A DNA stretch of 64,000 bases from Bacteroidota bacterium (GCA_016720935.1 JADKJP010000006.1:558001-622000), one strand, 5' to 3'; shown: positions 7,977 through 17,459, counted from the stretch's first letter. The notes: generated by a model not told the origin, from the sequence alone. Numbers and translations are program-made.

Positions 7977-8747
7977 TTACTCCTTTCCTGCTAGCCATTC
8001 CTTAAATAAGGGTGATCGTTCGGTGCTTACAATAGTGTCCAGATTAATCGGAGGTTTTAAGTTGATTTTAACCCTGGACTTTGAAAAAGAGAACATTTGA
8101 TCGATAGAATTGATACTGATGATGAATTGCCTGTTGATCCTGAAAAACCGCTCCGGATCGAGCATTTCTTCCAGTTTATCGAGGTTGTAATCAACATGAT
8201 ATGTGTGATTATCCGTCGTTCTAAGAAAGTTGATCTTCTCCTCTGTATAGAAATAAGCAATATTTTCGGCATCGATTGCTTTAATGTGTTCTCCAAATCG
8301 TATCAGGAAACGTTTTTTAAACTCAGGCTGAGGTTTTCTTAAGGTCTCTAAAAGCAGCCCGAAATCAGGCATTGGAGGATTGGGAGTTTTGATGTAAATG
8401 CTTTTGTACTTTTTAATCGCTGCAGCCAAATCTTCTTTTTTGATAGGCTTCAACAAGTAATCTACACTTGTTACTTTAAATGCCTGAACTGCATATTCAT
8501 CGTATGCAGTAATAAATATTACGGGTGTTTTTACTTCTGTCAGTTTGAAAATCTCAAAACTTGATCCATCTGCAAGATGGATATCGAGGAGAATCAAATC
8601 CGGAGTTGCGTTTTTGTTCAACCATTCCACCGCGGATTTTACACTCACGATAATATCAAGCACCTGTGCATCCGGCTCCAATTCATTGAGAATCTTTTTA
8701 AGTCGTAATGCAGCGGGTTCTTCGTCTTCGATGATAAGAATGTTCAT
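7977..8747 (-). CDS. LytTR-family response regulator
   Basis: Two-component transcription factor of 256 residues. The receiver domain (1-120) has the acidic pocket IIEDEE (E7, D8), the phosphoacceptor LLDIHLADG (D55), FITAYD (T80) and LLKPI (K100). The LytTR DNA-binding domain follows from about 145: KKRFLIRFGEHIKAI, IAYFYTEEKINFLRTTDNHTY, LDPERFFRINRQFIISI. Its ATG (8745-8747) overlaps the stop of the sensor kinase (8744-8746) by the ATGA-type arrangement, so the two are translationally coupled and are almost certainly partners. The targets are unknown; the nearby YceI genes are plausible. Confidence 0.94.
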   Translation of the reverse strand: MNILIIEDEEPAALRLKKILNELEPDAQVLDIIVSVKSAVEWLNKNATPDLILLDIHLADGSSFEIFKLTEVKTPVIFITAYDEYAVQAFKVTSVDYLLKPIKKEDLAAAIKKYKSIYIKTPNPPMPDFGLLLETLRKPQPEFKKRFLIRFGEHIKAIDAENIAYFYTEEKINFLRTTDNHTYHVDYNLDKLEEMLDPERFFRINRQFIISINSIDQMFSFSKSRVKINLKPPINLDTIVSTERSPLFKEWLAGKE

Positions 8748-11665
8748 GATACGTTTTCGTTTAGCAATGGTAAAGCTACAGTAAAATGATCTGTCGCATG
8801 ATCAATTTTTACAGGTAATTCCGTGAGCAATTTATACCTGCTCACGATATTTTGCAAGCCCAGGCCGGTGGATTTTTCTTTCTGTATTTTAGGATTCACA
8901 TTATTACGGATAAAAAGCATACCCTGTGAAATGAATAAGTCAATAACCAATGGTGTTTCTTTGGAAACAGAATTGTGTTTGATAGCATTTTCTGCCAGCA
9001 ACTGAAGTGTCAGCGGAGGAATGAGGAATTCATGCCTTGAAGATTGTTCAAGATTAATATTCAGTGTCAAAGAATTTCCATACCTTTTTCTTTGAATAAA
9101 TATATAATTGTCAAGAAGATTCAATTCTTCATCGAGCTGAATCAGGTCCTTGTCCCTGTACGTGACAATATTTCTGAAAAACTCCGAGAGTCGTTCAACA
9201 TATTCAACGGCTTTTGTAGGATTGTCTTCAATCACTGTGATCAGTGTATTGAAACTATTGAAGAGGAAATGAGGATTTACCTGACTTCGAAGAGTCTCAA
9301 ATTGAAATTGTATTTTTTCTTTCTGCAAACGATCCACTTTTCTCAATCGATCTTCCCGTCGCCGTATGAGGAAGTAAAAAATCAATGAAGCGGTTACAAA
9401 CATCAGGCTTCTGAACCACCAGCGCTGCCACAAAGGAGCATGAATCACAAGAGAATATGCCGCTTCGGGAGAATCATTTTCCAATGAATTCAGACTTCCC
9501 CGTACTCTGAACCTGTATTTCCCGGGAGGGAGTTTTGGAAATGTGACCGATCGGTCATTCGTTTCCTGCCATTTGGTTGTATATCCTTCGAGCAAATACG
9601 CATAGTGTATCCGTGTTGGGTCTGAATACCAAATGCTGGAAAAACTAAAGCGCAGATTGTTTTCGTCATAATCAAAATTTCTTTGTTTCTCCGGATCGAT
9701 ATCCTCCATGAACAAAGAAATACCTGTTATTTTGATCGATGGTTGTGGCCAAGCCTGATAAGCAAACGGCCGGTAAATTAAAATCCCCGCTTGCGCGCCT
9801 ATCCATATATTTCCATAGCGATCTTGTGAAATGGAATTTGGATCAGGATTCAATTCTTCGAGACCTTCTTCCGGACCGTGATACAGTATTTTACCGGTCG
9901 CCGGATTAAGTACATCGATACCGTTAGTATGTAATATGCAAAGATTCCCATTTTTATCACATTGAATGGAAATCGGAGATGCATCACTTAACCCATTGGC
10001 CACTGAATAATTTTTAAATGTTTTACCATTATAGACGGATATTCCTGCGTCGGAAGTTGCCAGCCAGATATCTCCGTTCAATCCTTCGCATACAGAATGA
10101 ATTGTATTGCTGGGCAGCCCATCCTTCTTAGTAAAAAATCGTAACTGGTTATTTTCAATCATTGCCAGCCCTTGCTCATCGGTTCCCATCCAGATTCTGC
10201 CTTTCCGGTCGGGTAACACGAAGTACACATAATTGTTATTCAGAATATCTATTTCAGGTGTAGCCTCGCAAATTAAAACTGCATCATCCGATTCGCCATA
10301 CTTCAGGATTTTGCATTTGACAACACCATTGAAACCTGTAATCCAGATGTTGTCTCCGGTACCGTTAATGGATAAAATACTGCTGTTATCAAGATTATCC
10401 TGACCATGAACTTTTTTTATTTTACCATTCTCCGGGTTCAATCTGAATACCCCTTCTCCCATAGTGCCAATCCATATAAACCCGTAGGAATCTTCAAACA
10501 ATGAAACAATGTCCGTGAGCAGTTTAGGTGCTGTTACAATGTATTTCTTAAAAATAAATCCTCCGGTTTTTGAAGGGGTTGCTTTGACTAATTGTTGGTC
10601 CGGACTGAACCATATATTGCCTTTTCGATCTGCAAGGATGCAATGATTTAAATGAAAAGGCATTGTATTCGTCCCGTATAAAAATCTGAGTTTTTCTCCA
10701 CTTGAGCGGATCAGGAGGTTTCCTGAAGCTATCCAGATGTTTTGTTCAAAATCACAAAGAATATCACTCGCTTTCGAAAGTTTGATTTTGGTATCCAGGA
10801 AAACCAAGGGTAGCAAAGAGCCGGAACTGTCCACAATCTGAATTCCGTTTTCTTCGGTTGCAAGCCACACCTCATGTTCCAGCTTGACGAGACCATTCAA
10901 TTGGCCGGAATTCCAGTTTTGAACACTTGGGATGAACTCCGGTTTATCAGAGTGAAGTGATACTCTGCAAATTCCCTGGTCCTGCATTCCGATCCACAAT
11001 TGATTTTGATGGTCGAGCGAGAGGGTTCTGACAATGTTGTCAGGTAAACCTTGTTGGGATGTAAGTGAAGAGATTTCCTTTTTATCGTGACTGATACGAA
11101 GAAAGTTCAATCCTTTGTCTGTCCCGACGCACAATCTTCCATCCGGTAATAACAAAGCAGCATAACAGTAATTGTCACTCATTCCATCAGCAATATTGAT
11201 ATTGACAATGGAATCGTTTTTTAAATAAAAAATTCCTTCTCCTTTTGTTGTAAAAAAGATCTTTCCTTCTGTATCCTGAACGAAAGAGCTGATAGGTGAA
11301 GATACCGTATCGTTTGAGACCTTAAATGGAGTTAACAGATTTCTTTCGAAGGTTTCAATTTTTCCGTTTTCAAATCCAATCCATATTCTCTTTTGCTTGT
11401 CTTCAAACATGGCGGAGACCGGAGAATCAATAGTATCTGTACCCGTAACAGGGGAGAAGTCAAAACCATCAAAACGGAAAACGCCACGATCCGTGCCTAC
11501 CCATAGCATTCCCCAATGATCCAGCATCAGTTTCTGGATTCTTGGTTTGAATAGTTCAGTTTTTAGTTCATAAATTTTAGAAACCGGAACAATTGCGTTC
11601 GCTGTCTGAGTAAACAGCAGGATAAAAAATAAAAAAACTATGAAGCGGTGGTTTGCTGGCTTCAT
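8744..11665 (-). CDS. Periplasmic beta-propeller sensor histidine kinase (Reg_prop / LytS type)
   Basis: Hybrid sensor of 973 residues. Signal peptide (1-24), then two seven-bladed-like propellers made of Reg_prop repeats (many copies of the D-x-x-G-x-x-W-x-G/A type, such as MLDHWGMLWVGTDRG and FEDKQKRIWIGFENG) to about 640, a Y_Y_Y domain (about 650-735), one transmembrane helix near 745-765, and a histidine-kinase module with LRSQVNPHFLFNSFN containing the phospho-His at about H799. The ATP-binding part is of the LytS type (PPLTLQLLAENAIKHN, STGLGLQNI). It begins 4 bases after the upstream YceI gene and overlaps its regulator. The ligand is unknown; two-propeller sensors often bind glycans in Bacteroidota. 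Confidence 0.94.
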   Translation of the reverse strand: MKPANHRFIVFLFFILLFTQTANAIVPVSKIYELKTELFKPRIQKLMLDHWGMLWVGTDRGVFRFDGFDFSPVTGTDTIDSPVSAMFEDKQKRIWIGFENGKIETFERNLLTPFKVSNDTVSSPISSFVQDTEGKIFFTTKGEGIFYLKNDSIVNINIADGMSDNYCYAALLLPDGRLCVGTDKGLNFLRISHDKKEISSLTSQQGLPDNIVRTLSLDHQNQLWIGMQDQGICRVSLHSDKPEFIPSVQNWNSGQLNGLVKLEHEVWLATEENGIQIVDSSGSLLPLVFLDTKIKLSKASDILCDFEQNIWIASGNLLIRSSGEKLRFLYGTNTMPFHLNHCILADRKGNIWFSPDQQLVKATPSKTGGFIFKKYIVTAPKLLTDIVSLFEDSYGFIWIGTMGEGVFRLNPENGKIKKVHGQDNLDNSSILSINGTGDNIWITGFNGVVKCKILKYGESDDAVLICEATPEIDILNNNYVYFVLPDRKGRIWMGTDEQGLAMIENNQLRFFTKKDGLPSNTIHSVCEGLNGDIWLATSDAGISVYNGKTFKNYSVANGLSDASPISIQCDKNGNLCILHTNGIDVLNPATGKILYHGPEEGLEELNPDPNSISQDRYGNIWIGAQAGILIYRPFAYQAWPQPSIKITGISLFMEDIDPEKQRNFDYDENNLRFSFSSIWYSDPTRIHYAYLLEGYTTKWQETNDRSVTFPKLPPGKYRFRVRGSLNSLENDSPEAAYSLVIHAPLWQRWWFRSLMFVTASLIFYFLIRRREDRLRKVDRLQKEKIQFQFETLRSQVNPHFLFNSFNTLITVIEDNPTKAVEYVERLSEFFRNIVTYRDKDLIQLDEELNLLDNYIFIQRKRYGNSLTLNINLEQSSRHEFLIPPLTLQLLAENAIKHNSVSKETPLVIDLFISQGMLFIRNNVNPKIQKEKSTGLGLQNIVSRYKLLTELPVKIDHATDHFTVALPLLNENVS

Positions 11666-11669
11666 AAAA

Positions 11670-12239
11670 TCAGGATTTTGGCTTTAATTCAGCTTTTACA
11701 TCAATTCCTATTTCGGAAGCGATTTTTTCATGCACAACTTTCGGAACCTTGATGCTGTGGTCGGCCAGCAGAATGTTGAATTTTGATTCAATGTAAATGA
11801 TGTTATTTTTTATTGTAACACTTACTTTGACAATTCTTTCCTGTTCGATTCCGTGAATTGATAATTTTCCTTTTGCTCTCAGAGTGAAAGAACCTTCATT
11901 TTCAAAATTGACATCTTCAATAATTTTACCGGAGAAAATGACTTCGGGGTAAACTTCCGTTTCCAGAAATTTATCATTGAAATGCTCTCGTTGCAATCCG
12001 CTGTTAAATCCTTCGAACGTATTCAGTGTAACTTTAAAAACGAATACTTTTTTTGAAATATCAAGAATACCTCTTAACTGATTTGATTTCGCGCTGATAA
12101 TTTCCTGTGGTGCCTCCGAACGAAAGCTGACATAACCGTTGTTTGTTGAATACAATTTTGAGCCAGGAGGTGTGGCCGATAAAAATGAAATCGCAACAAG
12201 CAGGAGTAAGAAAATACGATTTCGGCTAATGGGATTCAT
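11670..12239 (-). CDS. YceI-family protein, upstream of the sensor kinase
   Basis: Secreted protein of 189 residues, clearly related to the YceI gene at 6426-6992 but divergent. It has an N-terminal signal-like segment (about 8-22), then FSFRSEAPQEIISAKSN-like region, EHFNDKFLETEVYP, LSIHGIEQER and SKFNILLADHSIKVPKV, all at equivalent positions. It starts the operon YceI - sensor kinase - response regulator, with only a 4-base gap to the kinase. Being bound to the sensor operon, it could supply or bind the lipid ligand that the sensor reads; this is inference. Confidence 0.9.
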   Translation of the reverse strand: MNPISRNRIFLLLLVAISFLSATPPGSKLYSTNNGYVSFRSEAPQEIISAKSNQLRGILDISKKVFVFKVTLNTFEGFNSGLQREHFNDKFLETEVYPEVIFSGKIIEDVNFENEGSFTLRAKGKLSIHGIEQERIVKVSVTIKNNIIYIESKFNILLADHSIKVPKVVHEKIASEIGIDVKAELKPKS

Positions 12240-12310
12240 GTGTTTGTATTAATTCTGAAGTGAAAATACAAAATAGATTTGTCATATAGCGGAGCTTCAA
12301 CATCTGAATT

Positions 12311-13570
12311 TCATTTATTCTTTCCATCGAGGTAGTTCAGGATTTTTGCGGTCGAGCCGGTTTGATTTTGAACGTACTCTTTCGCGATTTTCCCGGCAGC
12401 TTCAGATTTTGAGGGGTTGAAAATGAGGGTAGAAATCACATCTGAAAATTCCCGGATATTCTGAACAGGGAAAGCTCCCTGCTGTCTCACGAGTTCTTTT
12501 GCTTCCCTGAATTTTTCAAAACGGGGCCCAAAGAGTACCGGAATGCCGTATGTAGCGGCTTCAAGGATGTTGTGAATGCCTTTGCCAAAACCGCCTCCAA
12601 TGTAAGCTACATTCGCGTAAGCATAAGCAGAAGAGAGCAATCCTATAGTGTCGACCAGCAGGAGATCCGCTACCTTCAAATCATTTTCTGAAGCGCTGGA
12701 AAATAACACTGTTTTCAGGTTTGGGTGAACTTTCCTGATATCGTTTTCAAGTCTATGGATTGAATCCGTGTTAACTTCATGCGGAAAGAAAATCACACGA
12801 AAACCATTTGTGATGAGGTTGTGAAGTTCAGGGATGATCAATGTTTCATCTTCCGGCCAGGTACTGCCTGCTATGAATATTTGGTGTCCTTTTGAAAATG
12901 ATTCAAGTTGAGGGATTCGTTTTGCATTGGATAGAAAACCCGCGACACGATCAAAACGGGTGTCACCCGTTACGGTACATTCATTGATTCCGGCTTGCTG
13001 CAGTAATTCTTTGGAAGTGTCATCCTGAACAAAGAAATGTGTAACCATTTTCAGCATGTTTCTGAAGAACCTGCCATACCATTTGAAGAAGATTTGTGAG
13101 GGGCGAAAAATGGAGGAAACAAAATAGACAGGAATTCGTTTTTTATTAAGTAGTGCCAGATAATGGTACCAGTATTCGTATTTTATAAAAAAGACGAGGT
13201 CGGGTTGAATCGTACCAATAAAACGCGTGGCATTTCGTGCACTGTCCAATGGAAGGTACAGAACATGTTGCGCAAGCGGATAATTTTTCCTGATTTCATA
13301 TCCTGAAGGAGAAAAAAATGTAAGAATGATTTCGATGTCAGGATTTCTCTTTTTTATTTCTTCAATGAGTGGCCGACCCTGTTCAAATTCCCCGAGAGAA
13401 GAACAATGCACCCAGTAACGAAGGGATTTTTTTGGTTGAAGGGTGGATAAAATGCTGAACAGATTTTTTCGGCCCTCCAGCCATAATTTTGCTTTTTTAT
13501 TACCTGAGATTGCAGCCAGCCTGACACCTGTTTGGTATAAAAGAAGAGCAAGTGAATAGATGAATTTCAT
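12311..13570 (-). CDS. kdtA: 3-deoxy-D-manno-octulosonic acid (KDO) transferase
   Basis: Glycosyltransferase that adds KDO to lipid A precursor at the inner membrane, an essential step of lipopolysaccharide synthesis. GT-30 family features: N-terminal membrane anchor, HCSSLGEFEQGRPLI with the catalytic Glu in the EFEQG segment, GDTRFDRV, AGSTWPEDE, FFPHEV and GGGFGKGIHNILEAATYGIPVLFGP. Length (419) is normal. It is followed upstream by the outer-membrane-like gene with a 9-base gap (13571-13579), so the two are likely one transcript. Confidence 0.95.
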   Translation of the reverse strand: MKFIYSLALLLYQTGVRLAAISGNKKAKLWLEGRKNLFSILSTLQPKKSLRYWVHCSSLGEFEQGRPLIEEIKKRNPDIEIILTFFSPSGYEIRKNYPLAQHVLYLPLDSARNATRFIGTIQPDLVFFIKYEYWYHYLALLNKKRIPVYFVSSIFRPSQIFFKWYGRFFRNMLKMVTHFFVQDDTSKELLQQAGINECTVTGDTRFDRVAGFLSNAKRIPQLESFSKGHQIFIAGSTWPEDETLIIPELHNLITNGFRVIFFPHEVNTDSIHRLENDIRKVHPNLKTVLFSSASENDLKVADLLLVDTIGLLSSAYAYANVAYIGGGFGKGIHNILEAATYGIPVLFGPRFEKFREAKELVRQQGAFPVQNIREFSDVISTLIFNPSKSEAAGKIAKEYVQNQTGSTAKILNYLDGKNK

Positions 13571-13579
13571 CCCCGGTAA

Positions 13580-14332
13580 TTAGTCGAAATAAAATTGTTT
13601 TGGAGCGCGTTTGTAGATGGGGATTATCCATGCTACCCGAAATCCAATTAGCAAATCGGTTCGTTTACGCGTATCTCTTTCGCGTGTATCGAAATTGTAA
13701 CTTCTTCTGTTTTGTGTAAACGCCTGAGTAAATTCAAATCCTCCGTAGAAATTTACAAGGCGTTTATTCCCGAAATTAACATAGCCAATAAATTCAGTGA
13801 TGGAAAGTCCGTTTGTCAGCCGGTCATAACCTTTAGCATAATCCCCTTCAATCGATGGATAACTTCCGCCCTTTGTTTCAAAACGAATTTTGTGTTGCAG
13901 TATTCCGGCACCGACAGTAGCCATGATTCCTGAATTTTTATTCGGGCCTATCCATGGAAAAATTTTACCTCCTTTGATTTCAAATTTCAAACCACGTTCA
14001 ACAAGTGCAATGGTCGCGAACTGTCCTTCAGCATTGATGAAATTTCCACTTTCGTCACGCAGACTGTCCAGAATTCCATTTTCTTTTACCTCCTCACTAA
14101 AAAGGAAATTTCCATCAAACCCCAGAACGATATTGTTCTTGAATTTGTATTGAAAAACACCCCCTACATTATAATTTTCGCGAAATCTTTTTGCCATATC
14201 ACCACCCGGAAACTGGTAAGCAAAAGTAGCGCCGATCATCGCGAAATTTACAGAAGAGTCACGAATACTAATTTGGGCATTTGAAGATTGAACGATAAAA
14301 AAAAAGAGAATGCCGGAAATAAATTTCTTCAT
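13580..14332 (-). CDS. Putative outer-membrane beta-barrel protein beside kdtA
   Basis: Protein of 250 residues with a signal peptide (MKKFISGILFFFIVQSSNAQ, 1-20) and the alternating aromatic/polar strands of a small beta-barrel, such as GGVFQYKFKNNIVLGFDGNF and LLIGFRVAWIIPIY near the C-terminus, which ends in an aromatic residue cluster FYFD. No enzymatic motif is seen. I do not recognise a named family. The same pairing with KDO transferase is seen often in Bacteroidota, which suggests a role in outer-membrane or LPS biology (inference). Confidence 0.65.
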   Translation of the reverse strand: MKKFISGILFFFIVQSSNAQISIRDSSVNFAMIGATFAYQFPGGDMAKRFRENYNVGGVFQYKFKNNIVLGFDGNFLFSEEVKENGILDSLRDESGNFINAEGQFATIALVERGLKFEIKGGKIFPWIGPNKNSGIMATVGAGILQHKIRFETKGGSYPSIEGDYAKGYDRLTNGLSITEFIGYVNFGNKRLVNFYGGFEFTQAFTQNRRSYNFDTRERDTRKRTDLLIGFRVAWIIPIYKRAPKQFYFD

Positions 14333-14372
14333 AGGGCGAATTTAATAAAAGCGCTGAGTTCTATATGAGCGG

Positions 14373-14909
14373 TTAACGTGAAGATGCCGACATTCCTTTA
14401 TTGTATTCTTCTGATTTCCCCCTGGGAATTGACAAGGATTGAAATTCAGATTTGCGAATCATTTTACAAAGGAAAACAATTTGTCCGCTATGATATGCAT
14501 AGTGGACCAGTTGCCTTTGAATTGCACGCAGCACGCTATGGGGTTCATTTCGGATTGTTATAGTATTAAGTAAATCCTCTCCTTTCAGACCGTTCAGTGT
14601 CGAGAATAAAGCTTCCCAGCCATTGTTCCAGTCAGCAAGGATTTCTTGTCTGTTGCCTGTTGGATTTTCAAATTCGATGTCCCTGTTTCTGTTTGGTTTT
14701 TCACCATCTGTAGTAAGGAAATCAGTGAAACGGGAGCGAAGATTGCCTGCAATGTGACGCATAATAATGGCTACACTATTGGATTCTGAATCAGGCTGAA
14801 AGTGGAGCTCTTCGTCACTGATCTGCGCGATTGCCAGCTCAGCATTTGATTTCATGCCTTTGAAGCTTTTGAGGCTTTCGAGAAGATATATTTCGGAAAC
14901 ACTGCTCAT
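14373..14909 (-). CDS. DUF1572/DinB-like protein
   Basis: Four-helix-bundle protein of 178 residues. Three-histidine pattern typical of the DinB-like superfamily: MRHIAGN (about H50), then QLVHYAYHSGQIVFL (about H134 and H138). LLESLKSFKGMKSNAELAIAQ opens the bundle as in DUF1572. The metal-dependent chemistry is not known for this group; relatives include thiol transferases. The ATG (14907-14909) overlaps the cytidine deaminase stop in an ATGA arrangement, so it is translated with it. Confidence 0.82.
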   Translation of the reverse strand: MSSVSEIYLLESLKSFKGMKSNAELAIAQISDEELHFQPDSESNSVAIIMRHIAGNLRSRFTDFLTTDGEKPNRNRDIEFENPTGNRQEILADWNNGWEALFSTLNGLKGEDLLNTITIRNEPHSVLRAIQRQLVHYAYHSGQIVFLCKMIRKSEFQSLSIPRGKSEEYNKGMSASSR

Positions 14910-15403
14910 GAACGTTTCAAATTCAGGTCGTCGGCTGTAAACTGATAGGGGAGGAACTGGCTGATGCTATTGGACACAAGAACTTTTCCGGTTTCACCCA
15001 CCATGATCAGCCGGATGTTACCGTGGTAACGATGCTCATACTCTGCAATAGCTTGCCTGCAGGCACCGCATGGGGTGATAGGCTTATCGATATGAAATAA
15101 ATCTGACATGGCTGTAATAGCAATGGCTTTGATTTTGACACCCGGGTAATTTGCTCCGGCTGCGAAAATCGCGACTCTTTCGGCACACAATCCGATCGGA
15201 TAACTGGCATTCTCCTGGTTATTTCCTCGCATCACAATTCCGTTTTCAAGAAGTACAGCTGCACCTACCTGGAATCTGGAATAAGGCGCATAAGCCTTGT
15301 TCACGCTTAATCTTGCCTCTACGACCAGCCGCTGATCATCATCGGGTAGTTCTGAAATATTACTGTATTCTTCAAACTCAGAAAGGATTTCTACTTTTTT
15401 CAT
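14906..15403 (-). CDS. cdd: Cytidine deaminase
   Basis: Pyrimidine salvage enzyme that turns cytidine and deoxycytidine into uridine and deoxyuridine. The zinc site is clear: CAE at 73-75 (Cys ligand and catalytic Glu75), then PCGACRQ with C112 and C115. KAYAPYSRFQVGAA is the substrate loop. At 165 residues it is slightly longer than the common 130-residue tetrameric form because of an N-terminal extension. It is first in a two-gene unit with the DUF1572 protein. In several gliding Bacteroidota cdd lies near porV/porU, and here the same genes are a few kilobases away. Confidence 0.95.
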   Translation of the reverse strand: MKKVEILSEFEEYSNISELPDDDQRLVVEARLSVNKAYAPYSRFQVGAAVLLENGIVMRGNNQENASYPIGLCAERVAIFAAGANYPGVKIKAIAITAMSDLFHIDKPITPCGACRQAIAEYEHRYHGNIRLIMVGETGKVLVSNSISQFLPYQFTADDLNLKRS

Positions 15404-15685
15404 ATTTTATAAATGGAGGATAAAAGTAAACAGAAATAGCTTAATTGTGTAGAATATCCCAAGTTATGAACTAAATCCTCGATCCCTTTGAGCTATATTT
15501 GCACTCTGAAAGTAAGCCTGATTACAATCCTTACATGAGAGTCGCATAATTGTTAATTTTTAACCATAGAGAAGTAAACATTTTGCCACTTTCTGCCGTA
15601 TTGAAAGGGTTGCTTCACTAAAAATACAGCCTCAGGTTTGGAATTTATTTCCATCTTTGTGGCTGCTATTCACAACTAACTGAAA

Positions 15686-16126
15686 ATGAAATCCAAACGC
15701 ATTATTTCCGGACTTATTTTGTGTACCAGCATACTTGTTGCTTTGGGGTCCTGTAAAAAAGACGCAGGAGAGGGCGGAACATCCACCATCACCGGTAAGG
15801 TTATTGTATATGATTTTGATCCCGGATTCATCAGTGTAGGGGATACCTTCCCGGCAAAGGACGAGGATGTTTACATCATTTATGGAGCGGACCATGCTAC
15901 CTACGATAACGACTACAAAACATCGTATGACGGTACTTATGAATTCAAATATTTGCAAAAAGGCCAATACAAACTTTTTGCTTATTCTAAAGATTCCACA
16001 GGGGCATCAAACGGAACTGTGAACGGAGCCGCGCCCAAGATTCCGGTGTTCGTAAATGTTGAGATTACTGACAAAAATCAAACAGTGGTAGCCCCTGATA
16101 TTATCATTCTAAAAAATAATCAGTAA
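15686..16126 (+). CDS. Predicted lipoprotein at the head of the VTC operon
   Basis: Protein of 146 residues with a lipoprotein signal: a hydrophobic stretch and lipobox LGSC at about 20-23, followed by KKDAGEGG. The rest resembles a small beta-sandwich (carboxypeptidase-regulatory-like: TITGKVIVYDFDPG, DGTYEFKYLQKGQYKLFAYSKD, ITDKNQTVVAPDIIIL). No enzymatic motif is present. It is the first gene of a run with 5-, 8- and 3-base gaps and one overlap that includes VTC and DUF4956 genes, so it is likely an envelope-exposed part of that system. Confidence 0.75.
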   Translation: MKSKRIISGLILCTSILVALGSCKKDAGEGGTSTITGKVIVYDFDPGFISVGDTFPAKDEDVYIIYGADHATYDNDYKTSYDGTYEFKYLQKGQYKLFAYSKDSTGASNGTVNGAAPKIPVFVNVEITDKNQTVVAPDIIILKNNQ

Positions 16127-16131
16127 CAAAA

Positions 16132-16701
16132 ATGAAAAGAATCCTTTTCCTTATTGTTCTTATTGTACCCGTGCTTTGCGGAACAGCATTTTCTCAAAGT
16201 AAGAAGGACATCAAGAAGAATAAGATTAAATCCGTAAAGGTTACCAATACGGTCATAAAAGATGGGAAAGATCAAACCCTCAACGAATCTTTTCAGCGTT
16301 TTGATGCTTCAGCGGAAGTAATCGAGGAAATTAATTACGATGATGATGGTGGTATTAAATCTCATTTCACTTATACTCTGAACAAGAATGGAGATAAGAC
16401 GGAAGAGATAAGTTATCAGGCTGATGGAAAGATCAAGAAAAAGAAAACCATCAAGTATGATGCGAATGGAGATAAAATAGAAGAGATCCATACCGATGCG
16501 AATGGAACTTTTATTGATAAGGACGTTTTCACCTATAACGCGAATGGGGACAGGACAACTGAAATAACCCTGGACAGTAAAAATAATGTCATTCATAAAG
16601 TGATTCTTTTGTATGATAATAAAGGGATGAAAGTCAGTCGTAAGAGTTATGACGCAAAGGGTAACCTGGAGTCAGAGAAAAAATACGTTTACGAATATTA
16701 A
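16132..16701 (+). CDS. Secreted protein with YD-type repeats
   Basis: Protein of 189 residues with a signal peptide (about 1-21) and a Lys-rich segment, then at least four repeats of about 26 residues around the pattern Y-x-x-(D/N)-G-D-K/R-x-E-E, for example YDANGDKIEEIHTDANGT, YNANGDRTTEITLDSKNN and YDNKGMKVSRKSYDAKGN. This looks like YD/RHS-type repeats or a beta-solenoid, found in secreted Bacteroidota proteins of unknown role. It lies 5 bases after the lipoprotein gene and 8 before the VTC gene. Confidence 0.7.
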   Translation: MKRILFLIVLIVPVLCGTAFSQSKKDIKKNKIKSVKVTNTVIKDGKDQTLNESFQRFDASAEVIEEINYDDDGGIKSHFTYTLNKNGDKTEEISYQADGKIKKKKTIKYDANGDKIEEIHTDANGTFIDKDVFTYNANGDRTTEITLDSKNNVIHKVILLYDNKGMKVSRKSYDAKGNLESEKKYVYEY

Positions 16702-16709
16702 TTCGCGCT

Positions 16710-17459
16710 GTGAATCAACTCGATCCAATACTGGCTGAATTTGAGCCAATCACGCTCCAGCAAATGGACAACGTTAAATTGTTGGACCGGGTGGATACTA
16801 AATTCATGTTCCGTGATTCGTATTTACCCGAATTGCTGGAAAAAATGAAGGCAGATTATTACGTTCTTGAAGCAGGAAGTAAGAGATACACGCATTATGA
16901 AACGCTGTATTTTGATACTGAACATTTCGGATTGTATTTGCGACATCACAATGGCAAATTAAACCGATTCAAATTTCGTTCTCGTCGTTATGTCGAATCC
17001 AATCTTCATTTCTTTGAAGTGAAATTCAAAAACAATAAAGGCAGAACAGTCAAGGACCGGATAAAACGTCCTGAAATTGTACAACAGATTTCTGATAAAT
17101 CGGAGGAACTCGTTCGGAGTATTTCACCTGTGGATCCAACAACCTTACATGCTAAACTGTGGGTCAATTATTTGCGAATTACATTTGTAAACAAAACCTC
17201 GCAGGAAAGACTTACCATTGATACGGAACTTCAATTCAAAGATGCTAATCACACTAAGGATTATACTGGTCTGGTCATAGCCGAAGTAAAGCAGGGGAGT
17301 GGCAGGGATAAAAGTCCATTCATTGATCTGATGAGGGAGAACTCCATTCTTCAGAAATCAATAAGTAAATACTGTCTTGGTGTTATCAGCCTCAATCCCC
17401 ATATCAAAAAGAATAATTTTAAACCTACAATTTTATATTTATCCAAATTACTGAAATAA
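16710..17459 (+). CDS. VTC-domain protein (polyphosphate polymerase-like)
   Basis: Protein of 249 residues with the catalytic-tunnel signature of the VTC domain, which makes polyphosphate from ATP in yeast Vtc4. Basic and acidic residues line up: KLLDRVDTKFMF, ETLYFDTEHF, LNRFKFRSRRYVES, FFEVKFKNNKGRTVKDRIKR, ERLTIDTELQF and VIAEVKQGS. The start is GTG at 16710; a first ATG lies later (MDNVKLLD). No SPX or membrane domain is present. It is followed after 3 bases by a DUF4956 membrane protein, the common bacterial partner of VTC-like proteins. Bacterial function is not settled; polyphosphate or nucleotide-derived polymer synthesis is inferred. Confidence 0.9.
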   Translation: MNQLDPILAEFEPITLQQMDNVKLLDRVDTKFMFRDSYLPELLEKMKADYYVLEAGSKRYTHYETLYFDTEHFGLYLRHHNGKLNRFKFRSRRYVESNLHFFEVKFKNNKGRTVKDRIKRPEIVQQISDKSEELVRSISPVDPTTLHAKLWVNYLRITFVNKTSQERLTIDTELQFKDANHTKDYTGLVIAEVKQGSGRDKSPFIDLMRENSILQKSISKYCLGVISLNPHIKKNNFKPTILYLSKLLK

